Shown in pieces: positions 40,250 through 49,135 of a stretch of DNA of 50,619 nt; position 1 is the stretch's first letter, and each line of letters opens with the position of its first letter. Where the stretch lies: assembly GCA_031551725.1 (NCBI GenBank), contig JAVBNF010000007.1:1-50619 (forward strand), written 5' to 3'. The notes below the pieces were generated by a model. That model was not told the DNA's origin, ran no database searches, and was given only the letters and a program-made list of their open reading frames with translations. A program made the position numbers and the translations under genes. The stretch comes from JAVBNF01 sp031551725. Lineage in GTDB: Bacteria > Bacteroidota > Bacteroidia > Bacteroidales > P3.

Positions 40250-41467
40250 TTCGTTTTTTAGGTATTCATACGCAGGAATGACTTTGATTTTATATCCTTT
40301 GTCTTCGAAAAAATCTGTTTGATTAAAAGTAACAATGATACCTTCTTTTAGTTTCAATTCCTTCATCGCTTCGAGCAAACCATTATATTCGCGATTGAAA
40401 TTCATATCATCTATTTTATAGCAAACTTGTATCAATTTAGTAACTTTAAATTTTTCGGTTACGACAAAATCACACTCGCCTTTACCTTTATAATAATAGA
40501 TTTCGGTAAGATTTTTTTTCAAGGTATTACGGAGGTGTATGTAGATTAAGTTTTCCAATCTGCGTCCTAAATTATCACTAAACGTAGTCGCATTTTGAGA
40601 ATATAAACCCAAATCCAAAGTGTATACCTTTCGGGGATTTCGCATTTGTATTTTGGTCGAATGGCTGAATTGCGGAACAAATTCAAATAGATATGCATCT
40701 TTGAAATGTGAAAAATATTCTAAGATTGTACTATTTGCTTTGATACCGAATAAACCTTCCAATTTCTTTGCAGATACAGGCGTGCAGATATTTGACATTA
40801 AATGCACTGATAGTTGTTGCAAAGAAGAAAAATCTCTGATATTGTGCCTGATAGCGATGTCTCGCATAAGAACATCATCCAGCAAACTATTCAGGATGTC
40901 TCCGGTTCCCGTTTTTAAATATTCCGGAAGACCACCACAAAATAGATACTCTTCAAGCGACTTTTCATTGAATCTCAACTTTCTGAATTTAACAAATTCA
41001 GGATATGAAAAAGGAAACAATTCGTAAGATAGATGCCTTCCCGTTAAATGAGTACCAAGTTCTCTACTCAATAAAGATGCATTTGAACCGGATATTAGGA
41101 TGATGTAACCCTCATTCAATTTTTGATGAATAAATATTTCCCATCCTTTTATTAATTGGATCTCATCGAATAGTAGCGTATATACTTTTCTTCGTTTGAT
41201 TTCATCTCCTAAACGGGCAAAATCTTTGATGTCGAAACCTGCTAAACGGGTATCTTCAAAGTTTAAATACAAAGCCGTTGATTTTCTTTTCTTTAGCAGT
41301 TGGAATAAGAGTGTGCTTTTTCCGCACCTGCGAAGTCCGGTGATGATTGTTGCAAAATTACTATGTACTTGAACTTTTTTCAAAGACTCACGGGGAAAAG
41401 ATGTTCGTTGTAAAAACAAGTCTTTTTGAGCATCTATAACTGTTGATATTTGTTCCGGTGATACCAT
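40238..41467 (-). CDS. AAA-family ATPase with DUF4143
   Basis: The 409-aa protein has an N-terminal AAA_14-type ATPase (Walker A GLRRCGKST at about residue 45, Walker B-like LLFDEIQLIKGWE, ISGSNASLL sensor block) and a C-terminal DUF4143 region with a restriction-endonuclease-like GECDFVV motif. Such proteins are numerous in Bacteroidetes and archaea, often in variable regions. Their role is unknown, with DNA-binding or toxin-antitoxin functions proposed. The gene is preceded by a remarkable 23-bp tandem array that reaches its promoter. Convergent 12-bp overlap with the LD-carboxypeptidase gene suggests later insertion or 3' end drift (inference). Confidence 0.82.
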   Translation of the reverse strand: MVSPEQISTVIDAQKDLFLQRTSFPRESLKKVQVHSNFATIITGLRRCGKSTLLFQLLKKRKSTALYLNFEDTRLAGFDIKDFARLGDEIKRRKVYTLLFDEIQLIKGWEIFIHQKLNEGYIILISGSNASLLSRELGTHLTGRHLSYELFPFSYPEFVKFRKLRFNEKSLEEYLFCGGLPEYLKTGTGDILNSLLDDVLMRDIAIRHNIRDFSSLQQLSVHLMSNICTPVSAKKLEGLFGIKANSTILEYFSHFKDAYLFEFVPQFSHSTKIQMRNPRKVYTLDLGLYSQNATTFSDNLGRRLENLIYIHLRNTLKKNLTEIYYYKGKGECDFVVTEKFKVTKLIQVCYKIDDMNFNREYNGLLEAMKELKLKEGIIVTFNQTDFFEDKGYKIKVIPAYEYLKNELTL

Positions 41468-41483
41468 TACTGATTAATTTTTA

Positions 41484-41515
41484 CAAAGTTATAAAATATT
41501 CTTGATTAAAACAAG
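41484..41515 (-). promoter_or_regulatory. Promoter of the AAA ATPase gene with inverted repeat
   Basis: On the minus strand CTTG (41515-41512), 20-nt spacer and TAACTTTG (41491-41484) fit the consensus. AATATTCTTG (41495-41504) and CAAGAATATT (41512-41521) form a perfect 10-bp inverted repeat across the -33 and spacer, so a repressor bound here would block the promoter. Confidence 0.5.
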
Positions 41516-41692
41516 AATATTCTCTTTTTATTATCAAGAATTATTTCTTTTTATGAAAAAGATATATTATTGTTTTGTATAAAGAAATATCTCTTTTTAA
41601 TATCGAGAGATATTTCTTGATGATAAAAAGAGGTATTTACTGATAGTAAAAAGAGATATCTCTCGATAGCAAAAAGAGATATTGTTGTTTGA
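41486..41692. repeat. 23-bp tandem array, eight to nine units
   Basis: Read in 23-nt steps from 41509, eight successive units align without gaps to 41692. A ninth, weaker unit (41486-41508) overlaps the promoter. Each has a degenerate palindromic core near AAGAGATATCTCTT. The three units 41624-41692 are the most alike: all begin YAAAAAGAG and the middle one has a perfect core. An additional exact 12-bp inverted pair is AAGAAATATCTC (41582-41593) with 41607-41618. There are no unique spacers. Confidence 0.7.
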
Positions 41693-41730
41693 TGGAGTCT
41701 TAAGTCTGTAAGATTTTGTTATTTATGCTG

Positions 41731-42399
41731 TTATCTGCTTCCCTCGAGTGTGATAACAATTTCTCCTTTTACTTCTTTTTGAGAAAAATAGGCAAGGAGT
41801 TCTTCCAAGGTTCCGCGTTTGTTTTCTTCGTAGATTTTGCTGAGTTCGCGCGAAACGCAGGCTCTGCGGTCTTTTCCGAAAGTTTCGCAAAATTGTTCCA
41901 GTGTTTTTAGCAAACGATGTGGAGATTCGTAGAAAATCATGGTGCAGTCTTGATTTTCTAAAGATTTTAGTTTGGTTTGACGCCCCTTTTTATGAGGTAG
42001 AAAACCTTCGAAAATAAAACGTTCGCAAGGCAATCCGGAATTCACTAAGGCCGGTACGAAAGCTGTTGCACCGGGCAAACATTCTACAGAAATATCATTT
42101 TGAATGCAGGCGCGTACCAATAAAAAGCCGGGATCGGAAATGGCCGGCGTGCCAGCATCGCTAATCAATGCCATTGTTTCGCCATTCGCAATACGTTTTA
42201 CTAATTGCTCCACCACTTGATGTTCATTGAATAAATGATACGACTGCGTGCGAGTTTCAATCTCAAAATGCTTGAGCAGTTTTCCGCTTGTGCGTGTATC
42301 TTCTGCTAATATCAACGACACTTCTTTCAATACACGCAACGCCCGGAAGGTAATGTCTTCCAAGTTGCCGATGGGAGTTGGGACGATGTAAAGTTTCAT
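41731..42399 (-). CDS. rsmI: 16S rRNA (cytidine-2'-O)-methyltransferase RsmI
   Basis: The 222-aa SAM-dependent enzyme methylates the 2'-O of C1402 in 16S rRNA (E. coli numbering). Hallmarks are the N-terminal VPTPIGNLEDITFRAL, AEDTRTSGKLL, the LISDAGTPAISDPG SAM loop, and FEGFLPHKKGRQ with MIFYESPHRL. The length lacks the short C-terminal HTH extension found in some homologues. It follows dnaG on the same strand, separated by a heptad hairpin. Confidence 0.93.
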   Translation of the reverse strand: MKLYIVPTPIGNLEDITFRALRVLKEVSLILAEDTRTSGKLLKHFEIETRTQSYHLFNEHQVVEQLVKRIANGETMALISDAGTPAISDPGFLLVRACIQNDISVECLPGATAFVPALVNSGLPCERFIFEGFLPHKKGRQTKLKSLENQDCTMIFYESPHRLLKTLEQFCETFGKDRRACVSRELSKIYEENKRGTLEELLAYFSQKEVKGEIVITLEGSR

Positions 42400-42404
42400 G
42401 CTTC

Positions 42405-42461
42405 GTTTAACGTTTGACGTTTAAAGTTTAAATATTCAACGTTAAACATTCAACGTTAAAT
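42405..42461. repeat. Heptad inverted array (GTTTRAN)4 / (NTTNAAY)4
   Basis: Four heptamers GTTTAAC/GTTTGAC/GTTTAAA/GTTTAAA (42405-42432), one spacer base, then four complementary heptamers (42434-42461). It uses the same word as the element at 15638-15712 but lacks the long loop. It occupies nearly all of the gap between dnaG and rsmI. Confidence 0.75.
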
Positions 42462-42474
42462 ATTCGCCTCTAAA

Positions 42475-44463
42475 CTATTTTGTAATTATCCTTCCTAGTG
42501 ATTTGCACAAATTTGCTCGCCAATCTTGCAATTGTTTGACGCGGACTAATAATAATGATTGGTCGGCAGGATCGGCGGTGTCTTTCATTTGCTGACGCAC
42601 CTCTTTAATCAACATTTCAGCATATTTCAACTTGAATGCGTATAAACTTTCATGAACAACTTCATCCATCTTTCGTTCTTCTTGTTCGGTGGGGACATAG
42701 ATGTTTTTATTCATCCAATTTTCGCTTAAATCGTAAGGCGTGGAAATGATTTCTACAGCCAAATCGCGGACTTCTTTTTGCTCGGAGCCAAGCAAAACGC
42801 GTAAATCCGGGACTTCATTTCTGTTAGCATATTCACAGAAAACATCAAAAATAATTTTCATTTCCGGATGTTTAAAATCCATTTCATCGTTGCGAATTTC
42901 ATCCGTTAGGTATTTGGTAATGTTGATCTGGATATCGTGTTCCTGATTGTTTTCATCCAGAAATTTTTGTGTAGTCATGCGGTGGCCGTGCAAAAGCAGA
43001 ATCCGGATGATTTCTTTTTCCTGCGGTTCGCTTTCGATAAGCGGTACAGAATCTTCGGGCACAATTTCTTGTGGAGGAGCAGGTTCATTGTTTTCCGGCA
43101 AATCTTGAGCCGCTTCGCCATGCTTTTTTTTGAAATTCGCACGGAAGATTTTTTTCAATTCCTTATTCAAAACATCTTCCGGAATATCCATCATGCGCGA
43201 ACATTCTTTCACATAAACCGAACGTGTGATTTCATTCGCGATAAGCGCAATCGACTGCATGATTTCCTGTATCAATCCTGCTTTTTTGAGCGGATCGGTC
43301 ACGTCTTTCATCAACAAATTTGTTTTGAATTTGATGAAATCCGTGGCATTTGTTTCGATGAAATTTTCGATTTCTTCGGTGCGGTGCTTGCGTGCAAATG
43401 AATCGGGGTCGTCGCCTTCCGGGAAAAGTACAATGCGCACATTCATGCCTTGCTCCAAAATCATATCAATACCGCGCAAAGATGCTTTGATACCGGCCGG
43501 GTCGCCGTCGTACAAAATCGTAATATTTTTTGTATAACGACTGATGAGTTTGATTTGATCAACAGTTAAAGACGTTCCGGAAGAGGCGACAACGTTTTCA
43601 ATGCCGTTTTGATGCATCGAAATCACATCGGTATAACCTTCTACCAAATATGCACAATCCTTGTTAATGATGGCTGTTTTGGCAAAATAAATACCGTATA
43701 AAACCTGACTTTTTTTGTAAATATCCGATTCCGGAGAGTTGACGTATTTGGCTTGTGTTTTCGTTTTTTCGGCCGATAAAATACGTCCGCCAAAACCGAT
43801 AATTCGTCCGGAAAGGTTGTGAATAGGGAACATCACACGTCCGCGGAAACGGTCGTACAAACGTTCTTCGGTGTTTTCACTTTCGTTTTTCTCTTTCAGA
43901 ATGCTCAACCCTGTTTTTACCAAATATTCTTTAGAATAGCCGTTTTTCAAGGCTTCGTTGGTAAAAGCATCCCATTTTTCCAAACAAAAACCGAGTTGAA
44001 ATTTCTGAATACTGGCTTCGGATAAATCGCGTTCTTTAAAGTATGAAAGTCCCACGGAACGGCCGGTTTCGTCGTTCCACAGGATTTCTGAAAAATATTT
44101 TTGAGCAAAAGCCGACACGTGATAAAGCGCTTCGCGCTCGTTCATCTGTGCAATTTGCTCGGGTGTTTGCTCTTCTTCTTCAACCGTGATTCCATATTTC
44201 TTTCCCAAATATTTCAGCGCTTCGGGATAGGAATAATGCTCGTGTTCCATGAGGAAACGTACCGAGTCGCCACCTTTTCCGCAACCAAAGCATTTGAAAA
44301 TACCCTTGCCGGGATTAACCATAAACGACGGTGTTTTTTCGTTATGAAACGGGCATAATCCAATTAGGCTTGTCCCTCTGCGCTTGAGAGAAACAAACTC
44401 GCCCACCACTTCTTCAACGCGTGCGGCTTCGATGATTTGTTGTGCTATTTCCCGTGGAATCAT
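42475..44463 (-). CDS. dnaG: DNA primase DnaG
   Basis: The 662-aa primase makes RNA primers at the replication fork. It has an N-terminal CHC2 zinc finger (Cys37, His40, Cys58, Cys61), the RNA-polymerase/TOPRIM core (LVEGYTDVISMHQNGI, ILYDGDPAGIKASLRG) at about residues 235-350, and a C-terminal helicase-binding region. I start at ATG 44463 (MIPREIAQQI), the canonical N-terminus. An upstream in-frame start at 44499 lies inside a heptad repeat array and would add 12 repeat-encoded residues. It has ordinary length and no sign of disruption. Confidence 0.96.
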   Translation of the reverse strand: MIPREIAQQIIEAARVEEVVGEFVSLKRRGTSLIGLCPFHNEKTPSFMVNPGKGIFKCFGCGKGGDSVRFLMEHEHYSYPEALKYLGKKYGITVEEEEQTPEQIAQMNEREALYHVSAFAQKYFSEILWNDETGRSVGLSYFKERDLSEASIQKFQLGFCLEKWDAFTNEALKNGYSKEYLVKTGLSILKEKNESENTEERLYDRFRGRVMFPIHNLSGRIIGFGGRILSAEKTKTQAKYVNSPESDIYKKSQVLYGIYFAKTAIINKDCAYLVEGYTDVISMHQNGIENVVASSGTSLTVDQIKLISRYTKNITILYDGDPAGIKASLRGIDMILEQGMNVRIVLFPEGDDPDSFARKHRTEEIENFIETNATDFIKFKTNLLMKDVTDPLKKAGLIQEIMQSIALIANEITRSVYVKECSRMMDIPEDVLNKELKKIFRANFKKKHGEAAQDLPENNEPAPPQEIVPEDSVPLIESEPQEKEIIRILLLHGHRMTTQKFLDENNQEHDIQINITKYLTDEIRNDEMDFKHPEMKIIFDVFCEYANRNEVPDLRVLLGSEQKEVRDLAVEIISTPYDLSENWMNKNIYVPTEQEERKMDEVVHESLYAFKLKYAEMLIKEVRQQMKDTADPADQSLLLVRVKQLQDWRANLCKSLGRIITK

Positions 44464-44470
44464 GGATGCA

Positions 44471-44541
44471 ATTGACAATTGACAATTGACAATTGACAAT
44501 GTTTCAAAAATTCATTGTCCATTGTCAATTTTCCATTGTCC
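44471..44541. repeat. Heptad inverted array (ATTGACA)4 / (ATTGTCN)4
   Basis: Four identical heptamers ATTGACA (44471-44498), a 15-nt middle, then four heptamers ATTGTCC/ATTGTCA/ATTTTCC/ATTGTCC (44514-44541) that can pair with them. It fills the gap between ridA and dnaG, ending 7 bp upstream of the dnaG ATG, so it covers the expected ribosome-binding region. Confidence 0.75.
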
Positions 44542-44543
44542 AT

Positions 44544-44921
44544 TTATTTTACTGCTATTGTTTCAATTTCTACCAACACGCCCAACGGTAATTTTTGTAC
44601 AGCATAAGCGGCACGCGCAGGAGGATTTGCAGAATAATATTTTGCATATACTTCGTTCATCGCTGCAAAGTTATCCATCGTACTCAACAAGCAAGTTGAT
44701 TTTACTACGTTGTCGTAAGTCATACCGGCTTCTTTCAAAATATAACCGATGTTTTTCATTACCTGTTCGGTTTGTTCCTTAATGTCGCCGGCAACCACTT
44801 GTCCGGTTGCAACATCTACCGGAAGTTGTCCGGAAATAAATAACATGCCGTTTGCTTCAATTGCTTGGCTGTATGGTCCGATTGCTTTCGGCGCCAATTC
44901 GCTGTTGATTACTTTTTTCAT
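44544..44921 (-). CDS. ridA: RidA-family enamine/imine deaminase
   Basis: The 125-aa RidA/YjgF/UK114 protein hydrolyses reactive 2-aminoacrylate-type intermediates produced by PLP enzymes. GPYSQAIEANGMLFISGQLP is the family N-terminus. The substrate-carboxylate Arg is in PPARAAYAV, and LPLGVLVEIETIA is the usual end. Cytoplasmic trimer by family. It lies 89 bp downstream of lptD on the same strand, with a hairpin repeat in that gap, and upstream of dnaG. Confidence 0.93.
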   Translation of the reverse strand: MKKVINSELAPKAIGPYSQAIEANGMLFISGQLPVDVATGQVVAGDIKEQTEQVMKNIGYILKEAGMTYDNVVKSTCLLSTMDNFAAMNEVYAKYYSANPPARAAYAVQKLPLGVLVEIETIAVK

Positions 44922-44958
44922 GATTTTTATAGTTTTATAAGATATTTTTTAGTTCGTC

Positions 44959-44981
44959 ATTGCCAGCGTTAGCGTGGCAAT
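44959..44981. repeat. ATTGCC...GGCAAT hairpin repeat
   Basis: ATTGCCAGCG, TTA and a right arm CGTGGCAAT form an imperfect hairpin between lptD and ridA. Its head and tail resemble the tandem units at 10931-11000 (GCGAG...CGTGGCCAT). Confidence 0.5.
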
Positions 44982-45010
44982 TTGGTTTTATTTAGCTTTT
45001 TTTGATTTGC

Positions 45011-47587
45011 TTATCTTCCTCGTTGTGTCTTGTCTTTGTCATATTTCAGTGTGTCTTTCAACATATTTGTTTTGATGGCAATGCGGAAACTCCAGTTTTG
45101 TGAATATCCGAAAGGTGTCCACGCGAACGACATTTCCCAACAGTGTAGGTCTCGACTGATGTCAATGTGTGTGTAAGACATTTTTTTTGCTTCAAAATCG
45201 TAGCCTGTCATATAGCCGATTTGCCATTTGTCTGTAAGTGAAATTTTTCCGTTTACGCCTAATGTTTGAGTGAGTTTATCGTTGAATGTTAATCTTTTAT
45301 AATCAAAAGTGCTACGATAATTAAACGTGTAATTAACACCGATGCTCCACGGGATACTGAAATCCGGATGTTCGCCAAGAAGCGGCAGATTGTTTGCAAA
45401 TGGAGAAATATACTGTTCTTCATTTTCATCCGGATTTATAGAAGATGTATTTGATTTGGTTCTTGGTTTTGCTGCATAATTCCACCCGATATTAAAGCTC
45501 CAAGTGCTATTATCTCTTTGAAAGAGTCGTCCTTCTTCAATCAAACGGAATTTGTTATAACGGCGTCCGAGAGTGTCGCGCATGTAGAAATCGAAAGATG
45601 CGGCATAATTCAATACAATTCCCAAAGGAAGCGTTGTTCTTGCGGATAAGGATAAAGGTGCTAAGTTTAAAGAATCGGCAAAAAGATTGTAGGAGGTTCC
45701 AAGATTGAAGGCTTCCAAAAGTTTGATTTTTCGAGTGCCGGTTACACTGTCTTTCTTATTTCTAACTTTTATTTCCAAAGTATTTCCGATACTAAAACCA
45801 ATACTTCCGCTTTTTCCACGTGGAGGACCTCCGTAGACCGTCCCGTCGTATTTTGAATAGGAAAAAACATTGCCGTTTGTATCTGTAAATGTTTTGTAAT
45901 AATTCCAGAAATCGGTTGTAAAATCAGGTACATACGAGAAACCCAACGATGGATTCATCGTATGGCGAATACCTCGAAAAAGACCTTCTTTGAACTGGGC
46001 TAAACCATATAATGTTGTTCCCAAACTCGTTGAATATCCGAAATCGCGACCAGCCGAAAATCCGTCAACGGGCGTTGTAACAACTTGGTTAGTGGTATCA
46101 TTTATGCTTTTTTCATACGTTTTCAAATACCAACGTTCGGTATATGAAATGTTATGATTCCATGTGAAAAATCTCATTACGGGAATATTCACGCCGGTTC
46201 CCAACGAATGTTGCAAGCCGTTTTGCATATTGTCGAACGTTTCTTGCGTGAAGAATAGAGAATCCTGTGCTGAAATCTTATTTTGCGCTTTCATGTTGTA
46301 ACTCAAACTAACACTTTCATACCAACGTTTGTCACCGCTTCTTGTTTTGCGTTCAAGTGGATAAAGCGTCTGCATACTCAGCGCAAGCGAAGGCAGCAAC
46401 ATGTCGATTTTGCGTGTTTGTGTGCTGTACGATTCGTTGGCTGTAACGTTTAAGTTAAAACGTTTGCCGAGTTTTGTCGAGTAGGCAATACTTGATGTTG
46501 TTGTATTGTTCAAATATTGATTAGGATCGTAAGAATGTTGCGTGGACGAAGAGTTTTGAAAGTTCACATTTGCAGAAAATGTTCCCCTCGGATTTGCTTT
46601 TGGATCTTGACGATGCGACCATACAAGTTGCAAACCGCGTTGTTCGCTATATGTCTCAGTGCCTTTCTCTCCGGTTTGATAAAGCGAATACATGACACCA
46701 AAGTTTCCACTGAATTTATAGCGTTTGGCATAGTCAAAATTTTGCCTCAAATCCCAGTCGCCATAAGTATAAATACTGCCTCGCGTGGTCGAACTGATGT
46801 AATCGTTTACCGCCCAGAAAAAACCTCCGTCTTTTAAATAAAAACCTTGACTTTTTGATTCCCCGTACGCTGGAATGATGATGCCGGAACGGCGGCTGGT
46901 GGTATTCGGAAACAAAGCAAACGGCAAAGCCAAAGGCGTTGGGACGTCTTCAATAAACAGCATTGTACCTCCGGTGACAATCTTGTCGCCCGGAATAATT
47001 TTAGCTCTTGTTGTCCGGATATCGAAGTGCGGATGTTCCAGTTCGCAAGCGGTAAAACGTGCATTTTTGATATACGTAACATTGTCTTCCATCTTTTTTA
47101 CCGTAGAACCATGTACATACATGTCGTTTTCTTTTGTAACAACTTGCCGAATTAAACCTCGACCGGACTTGAAGTTGTATAAAATTTCTTTCGAATCGAA
47201 TTCCTGTGTAGGATCTTTGAAATGCGGGATGCCGATATCGTTTCCTAAGCTGTCTTTACCGGGTTCGGCTTGCACTTCCTGCTTGTCGAAATCCACTTGA
47301 ATTTGATCGGCAGTGAGTTCCACCTGTCCGTATTTTAGCTCAGATTTATTGTATAAACGGGCTTTGTGTGTGGTTAAATCAATATAAACGGAATCTTCGG
47401 CTTTGTAAAAAATGGTGGATGTAATTGCCGAACTGTTTTTTTTGGGTTTCAAACTGTCGGAAACTGCGCTATCTTGTGCCGCAATGCTGTCCGATTTTGG
47501 CGCGACTTGCCCGTATACAGCTACTCCCACAAGGAAACACCATGTGCAGATTATTAACCGTATATGTTTAATTACTTTTGCGAACAA
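45011..47587 (-). CDS. lptD: LPS-assembly protein LptD
   Basis: The 858-aa outer-membrane protein inserts LPS into the outer leaflet. A signal peptide (ending VAVYGQ) is followed by an OstA/LptA-like beta-jellyroll (about residues 60-220; QVELTADQIQVDFDKQEVQA) and a large barrel (TSRRSGIIIPAYGESKSQGFYLKDGGFF is the start of the LptD barrel). No ATG is available: the frame closes 15 bases upstream of a TTG at 47587, which I take as the start. The partner lptE is not recognised here. It agrees with lpxB that this cell builds an LPS outer membrane. It is divergent from the amidase gene. Confidence 0.88.
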   Translation of the reverse strand: MFAKVIKHIRLIICTWCFLVGVAVYGQVAPKSDSIAAQDSAVSDSLKPKKNSSAITSTIFYKAEDSVYIDLTTHKARLYNKSELKYGQVELTADQIQVDFDKQEVQAEPGKDSLGNDIGIPHFKDPTQEFDSKEILYNFKSGRGLIRQVVTKENDMYVHGSTVKKMEDNVTYIKNARFTACELEHPHFDIRTTRAKIIPGDKIVTGGTMLFIEDVPTPLALPFALFPNTTSRRSGIIIPAYGESKSQGFYLKDGGFFWAVNDYISSTTRGSIYTYGDWDLRQNFDYAKRYKFSGNFGVMYSLYQTGEKGTETYSEQRGLQLVWSHRQDPKANPRGTFSANVNFQNSSSTQHSYDPNQYLNNTTTSSIAYSTKLGKRFNLNVTANESYSTQTRKIDMLLPSLALSMQTLYPLERKTRSGDKRWYESVSLSYNMKAQNKISAQDSLFFTQETFDNMQNGLQHSLGTGVNIPVMRFFTWNHNISYTERWYLKTYEKSINDTTNQVVTTPVDGFSAGRDFGYSTSLGTTLYGLAQFKEGLFRGIRHTMNPSLGFSYVPDFTTDFWNYYKTFTDTNGNVFSYSKYDGTVYGGPPRGKSGSIGFSIGNTLEIKVRNKKDSVTGTRKIKLLEAFNLGTSYNLFADSLNLAPLSLSARTTLPLGIVLNYAASFDFYMRDTLGRRYNKFRLIEEGRLFQRDNSTWSFNIGWNYAAKPRTKSNTSSINPDENEEQYISPFANNLPLLGEHPDFSIPWSIGVNYTFNYRSTFDYKRLTFNDKLTQTLGVNGKISLTDKWQIGYMTGYDFEAKKMSYTHIDISRDLHCWEMSFAWTPFGYSQNWSFRIAIKTNMLKDTLKYDKDKTQRGR

Positions 47588-47591
47588 GGTG

Positions 47592-47621
47592 TTTGATATG
47601 AATTAAAAAAATCGTAACTTT
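47592..47621 (+). promoter_or_regulatory. Amidase promoter
   Basis: TTTG (47592-47595), 18-nt spacer, TAACTTTG (47614-47621). The leader to ATG 47680 is about 55 nt. A minus-strand -7 box TATCTTTG for lptD lies just beyond it (47649-47642), without a clear -33, so the two divergent promoters interleave. Confidence 0.5.
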
Positions 47622-47679
47622 GTTTATACTTTGCTAACTTGCAAAGATACATATTTTTTGTGAACTATAAAACTGAAAA

Positions 47680-48939
47680 ATGAAGATGTCCGCCCTAAAT
47701 AAACTTTTTTTTGTATTTTGTTTTCTTGCTTGTTTTTATCTTGTTGAAATTCAGGCCGCAAATGTAAAAACGATTGTCATTGATGCCGGGCATGGCGGGC
47801 AAGACGCCGGAGCAGTTGGCGCGAAACATAAGGAGAAGGATATTGCCCTGTCGGTGGCTTTGAAACTTGGGAAAATGATTCAGGAAAATTTTCCCGATGT
47901 AAAAGTGGTCTATACACGTGATGCCGACTATTTTGTAGAAGTTTATAAACGTCCGCAAATAGCCAATAAGGCAAAAGCCGACTTATTTATGTCTATTCAC
48001 TGTAATTCCAGCAAAGCCCGGATTGGAACCACACCTAAGCAAAGCCTTCCGAAAGGTTTTGAAACATTTGCAATGGGGTTGTCGAAAGGTGCTCAAAATC
48101 TGGAGGTTGTAAAGCGTGAAAACGGCGTTATTTTGGGAGAGAAAAATTATATGGAAAACTATGGTGGTTTCGATCCGAATTCGCCGGAAGCGTACATTAT
48201 TTTTTCATTGTTTCAAAACGTATATTTAGATCAAAGTTTGAGTTTTGCAGAAAAAATCCAACGGAATTATCGTTTGAATGTGAACTCTGTTGATAGAGGT
48301 GTGAAGCAAGACATCTTTCTTGTACTTCACGGCTGTGCAATGCCGAGTGTATTGACGGAATTAGGTTTTATGAATCATCCTGACGAAGAGGCTTTTATGG
48401 CTTCTGATGAAGGACAAGAGAAACTCGTAAAATCGTTGTTTAACGCTTTTCGCGAATACAAGTACTCTGTGGAAGGATTTAATAATCAATCCGAAACCCT
48501 GTTGGCAAGCACAAGTAGCGAACCTTGTCCCACACCAATACCCACTGTTGCCCAAGCAAAAACGGTTGACACTACGAAAAAGCAAGACACGGTGGTTGTT
48601 TCAACCATTAATTTTACAAAAGAAGATTTTGTAGAAATACCTAAAACAAATACAAATAAAATAGATTTGGTTTTTAAAGTACAATTTGCATCTTCATCTT
48701 CGGATAAACCTTTGAATTCAGCTGAATTTGCAAAAATTGATAGAGTTGGCAAATATCAACAAGGAGGGATGTACAAATATACTGCCGGAGCTGAAAAAAA
48801 CATGGAAGCCGCTGCCAATGTTCTTCGCGATATGCAAAAACTTGGCTTTACGGATGCCTTTATTGTGGTTTTCAAAAACGGAGAACGTATTTCCACCGCC
48901 GAAGCTGTTGAACTTTTGAAGAAGGATACGGATATTTAA
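47680..48939 (+). CDS. N-acetylmuramoyl-L-alanine amidase (AmiC-type)
   Basis: The 419-aa protein has a signal peptide (cleavage after IQAAN) and an Amidase_3 domain from about residue 27 to 260. Zinc ligands are in VIDAGHGGQD (His), KEKDIALSVAL (Glu) and MSIHCNSS (His), with the catalytic Glu in VLTELGFMNH. It cuts the amide between MurNAc and the peptide stem, as in septal cell separation. A linker (about 265-325) leads to a C-terminal SPOR-like region (VFKVQFASSSSDKPLN, GFTDAFIVVFKNGERI), which in other proteins binds denuded septal glycan. It is divergent from lptD with 92 bp between. Confidence 0.9.
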   Translation: MKMSALNKLFFVFCFLACFYLVEIQAANVKTIVIDAGHGGQDAGAVGAKHKEKDIALSVALKLGKMIQENFPDVKVVYTRDADYFVEVYKRPQIANKAKADLFMSIHCNSSKARIGTTPKQSLPKGFETFAMGLSKGAQNLEVVKRENGVILGEKNYMENYGGFDPNSPEAYIIFSLFQNVYLDQSLSFAEKIQRNYRLNVNSVDRGVKQDIFLVLHGCAMPSVLTELGFMNHPDEEAFMASDEGQEKLVKSLFNAFREYKYSVEGFNNQSETLLASTSSEPCPTPIPTVAQAKTVDTTKKQDTVVVSTINFTKEDFVEIPKTNTNKIDLVFKVQFASSSSDKPLNSAEFAKIDRVGKYQQGGMYKYTAGAEKNMEAAANVLRDMQKLGFTDAFIVVFKNGERISTAEAVELLKKDTDI

Positions 48940-48960
48940 AAGTATTGTTTATTACGCGGT

Positions 48961-49135
48961 GACGCTGCGCGTATCCTCGTCTGCGACGAGGGGTTATCGC
49001 AGATTTTCGGAGATGACGCGGATTTCCGCAGATTTTTTTGAAATATATCTTTGTGAACTCTGTGTCCTTTGTGGTTTATTTTTTATTCCACGACGATGCT
49101 GCGCGTATGGTCAGCTTCGCTGACGGGTTTATCGC
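48961..49135. repeat. Two GCTGCGCGTAT hairpin elements with different stems
   Basis: Copy 1 is GCTGCGCGTAT, stem CCTCGT/ACGAGG (48975-48980 with 48986-48991), then GGTTATCGC. Copy 2 is GCTGCGCGTAT, stem GTCAGC/GCTGAC (49110-49115 with 49119-49124), then GGGTTTATCGC. The flanks are conserved and the stems are unrelated in sequence, yet both pair perfectly. Confidence 0.65.

Noticed and set aside
41486..41692. CRISPR array
   Set aside because: Units are contiguous and degenerate with no unique spacers, and there are no cas genes in the window.
44464..44499. Longer DnaG starting at 44499
   Set aside because: The extension is translated heptad repeat; the canonical DnaG N-terminus begins at 44463.
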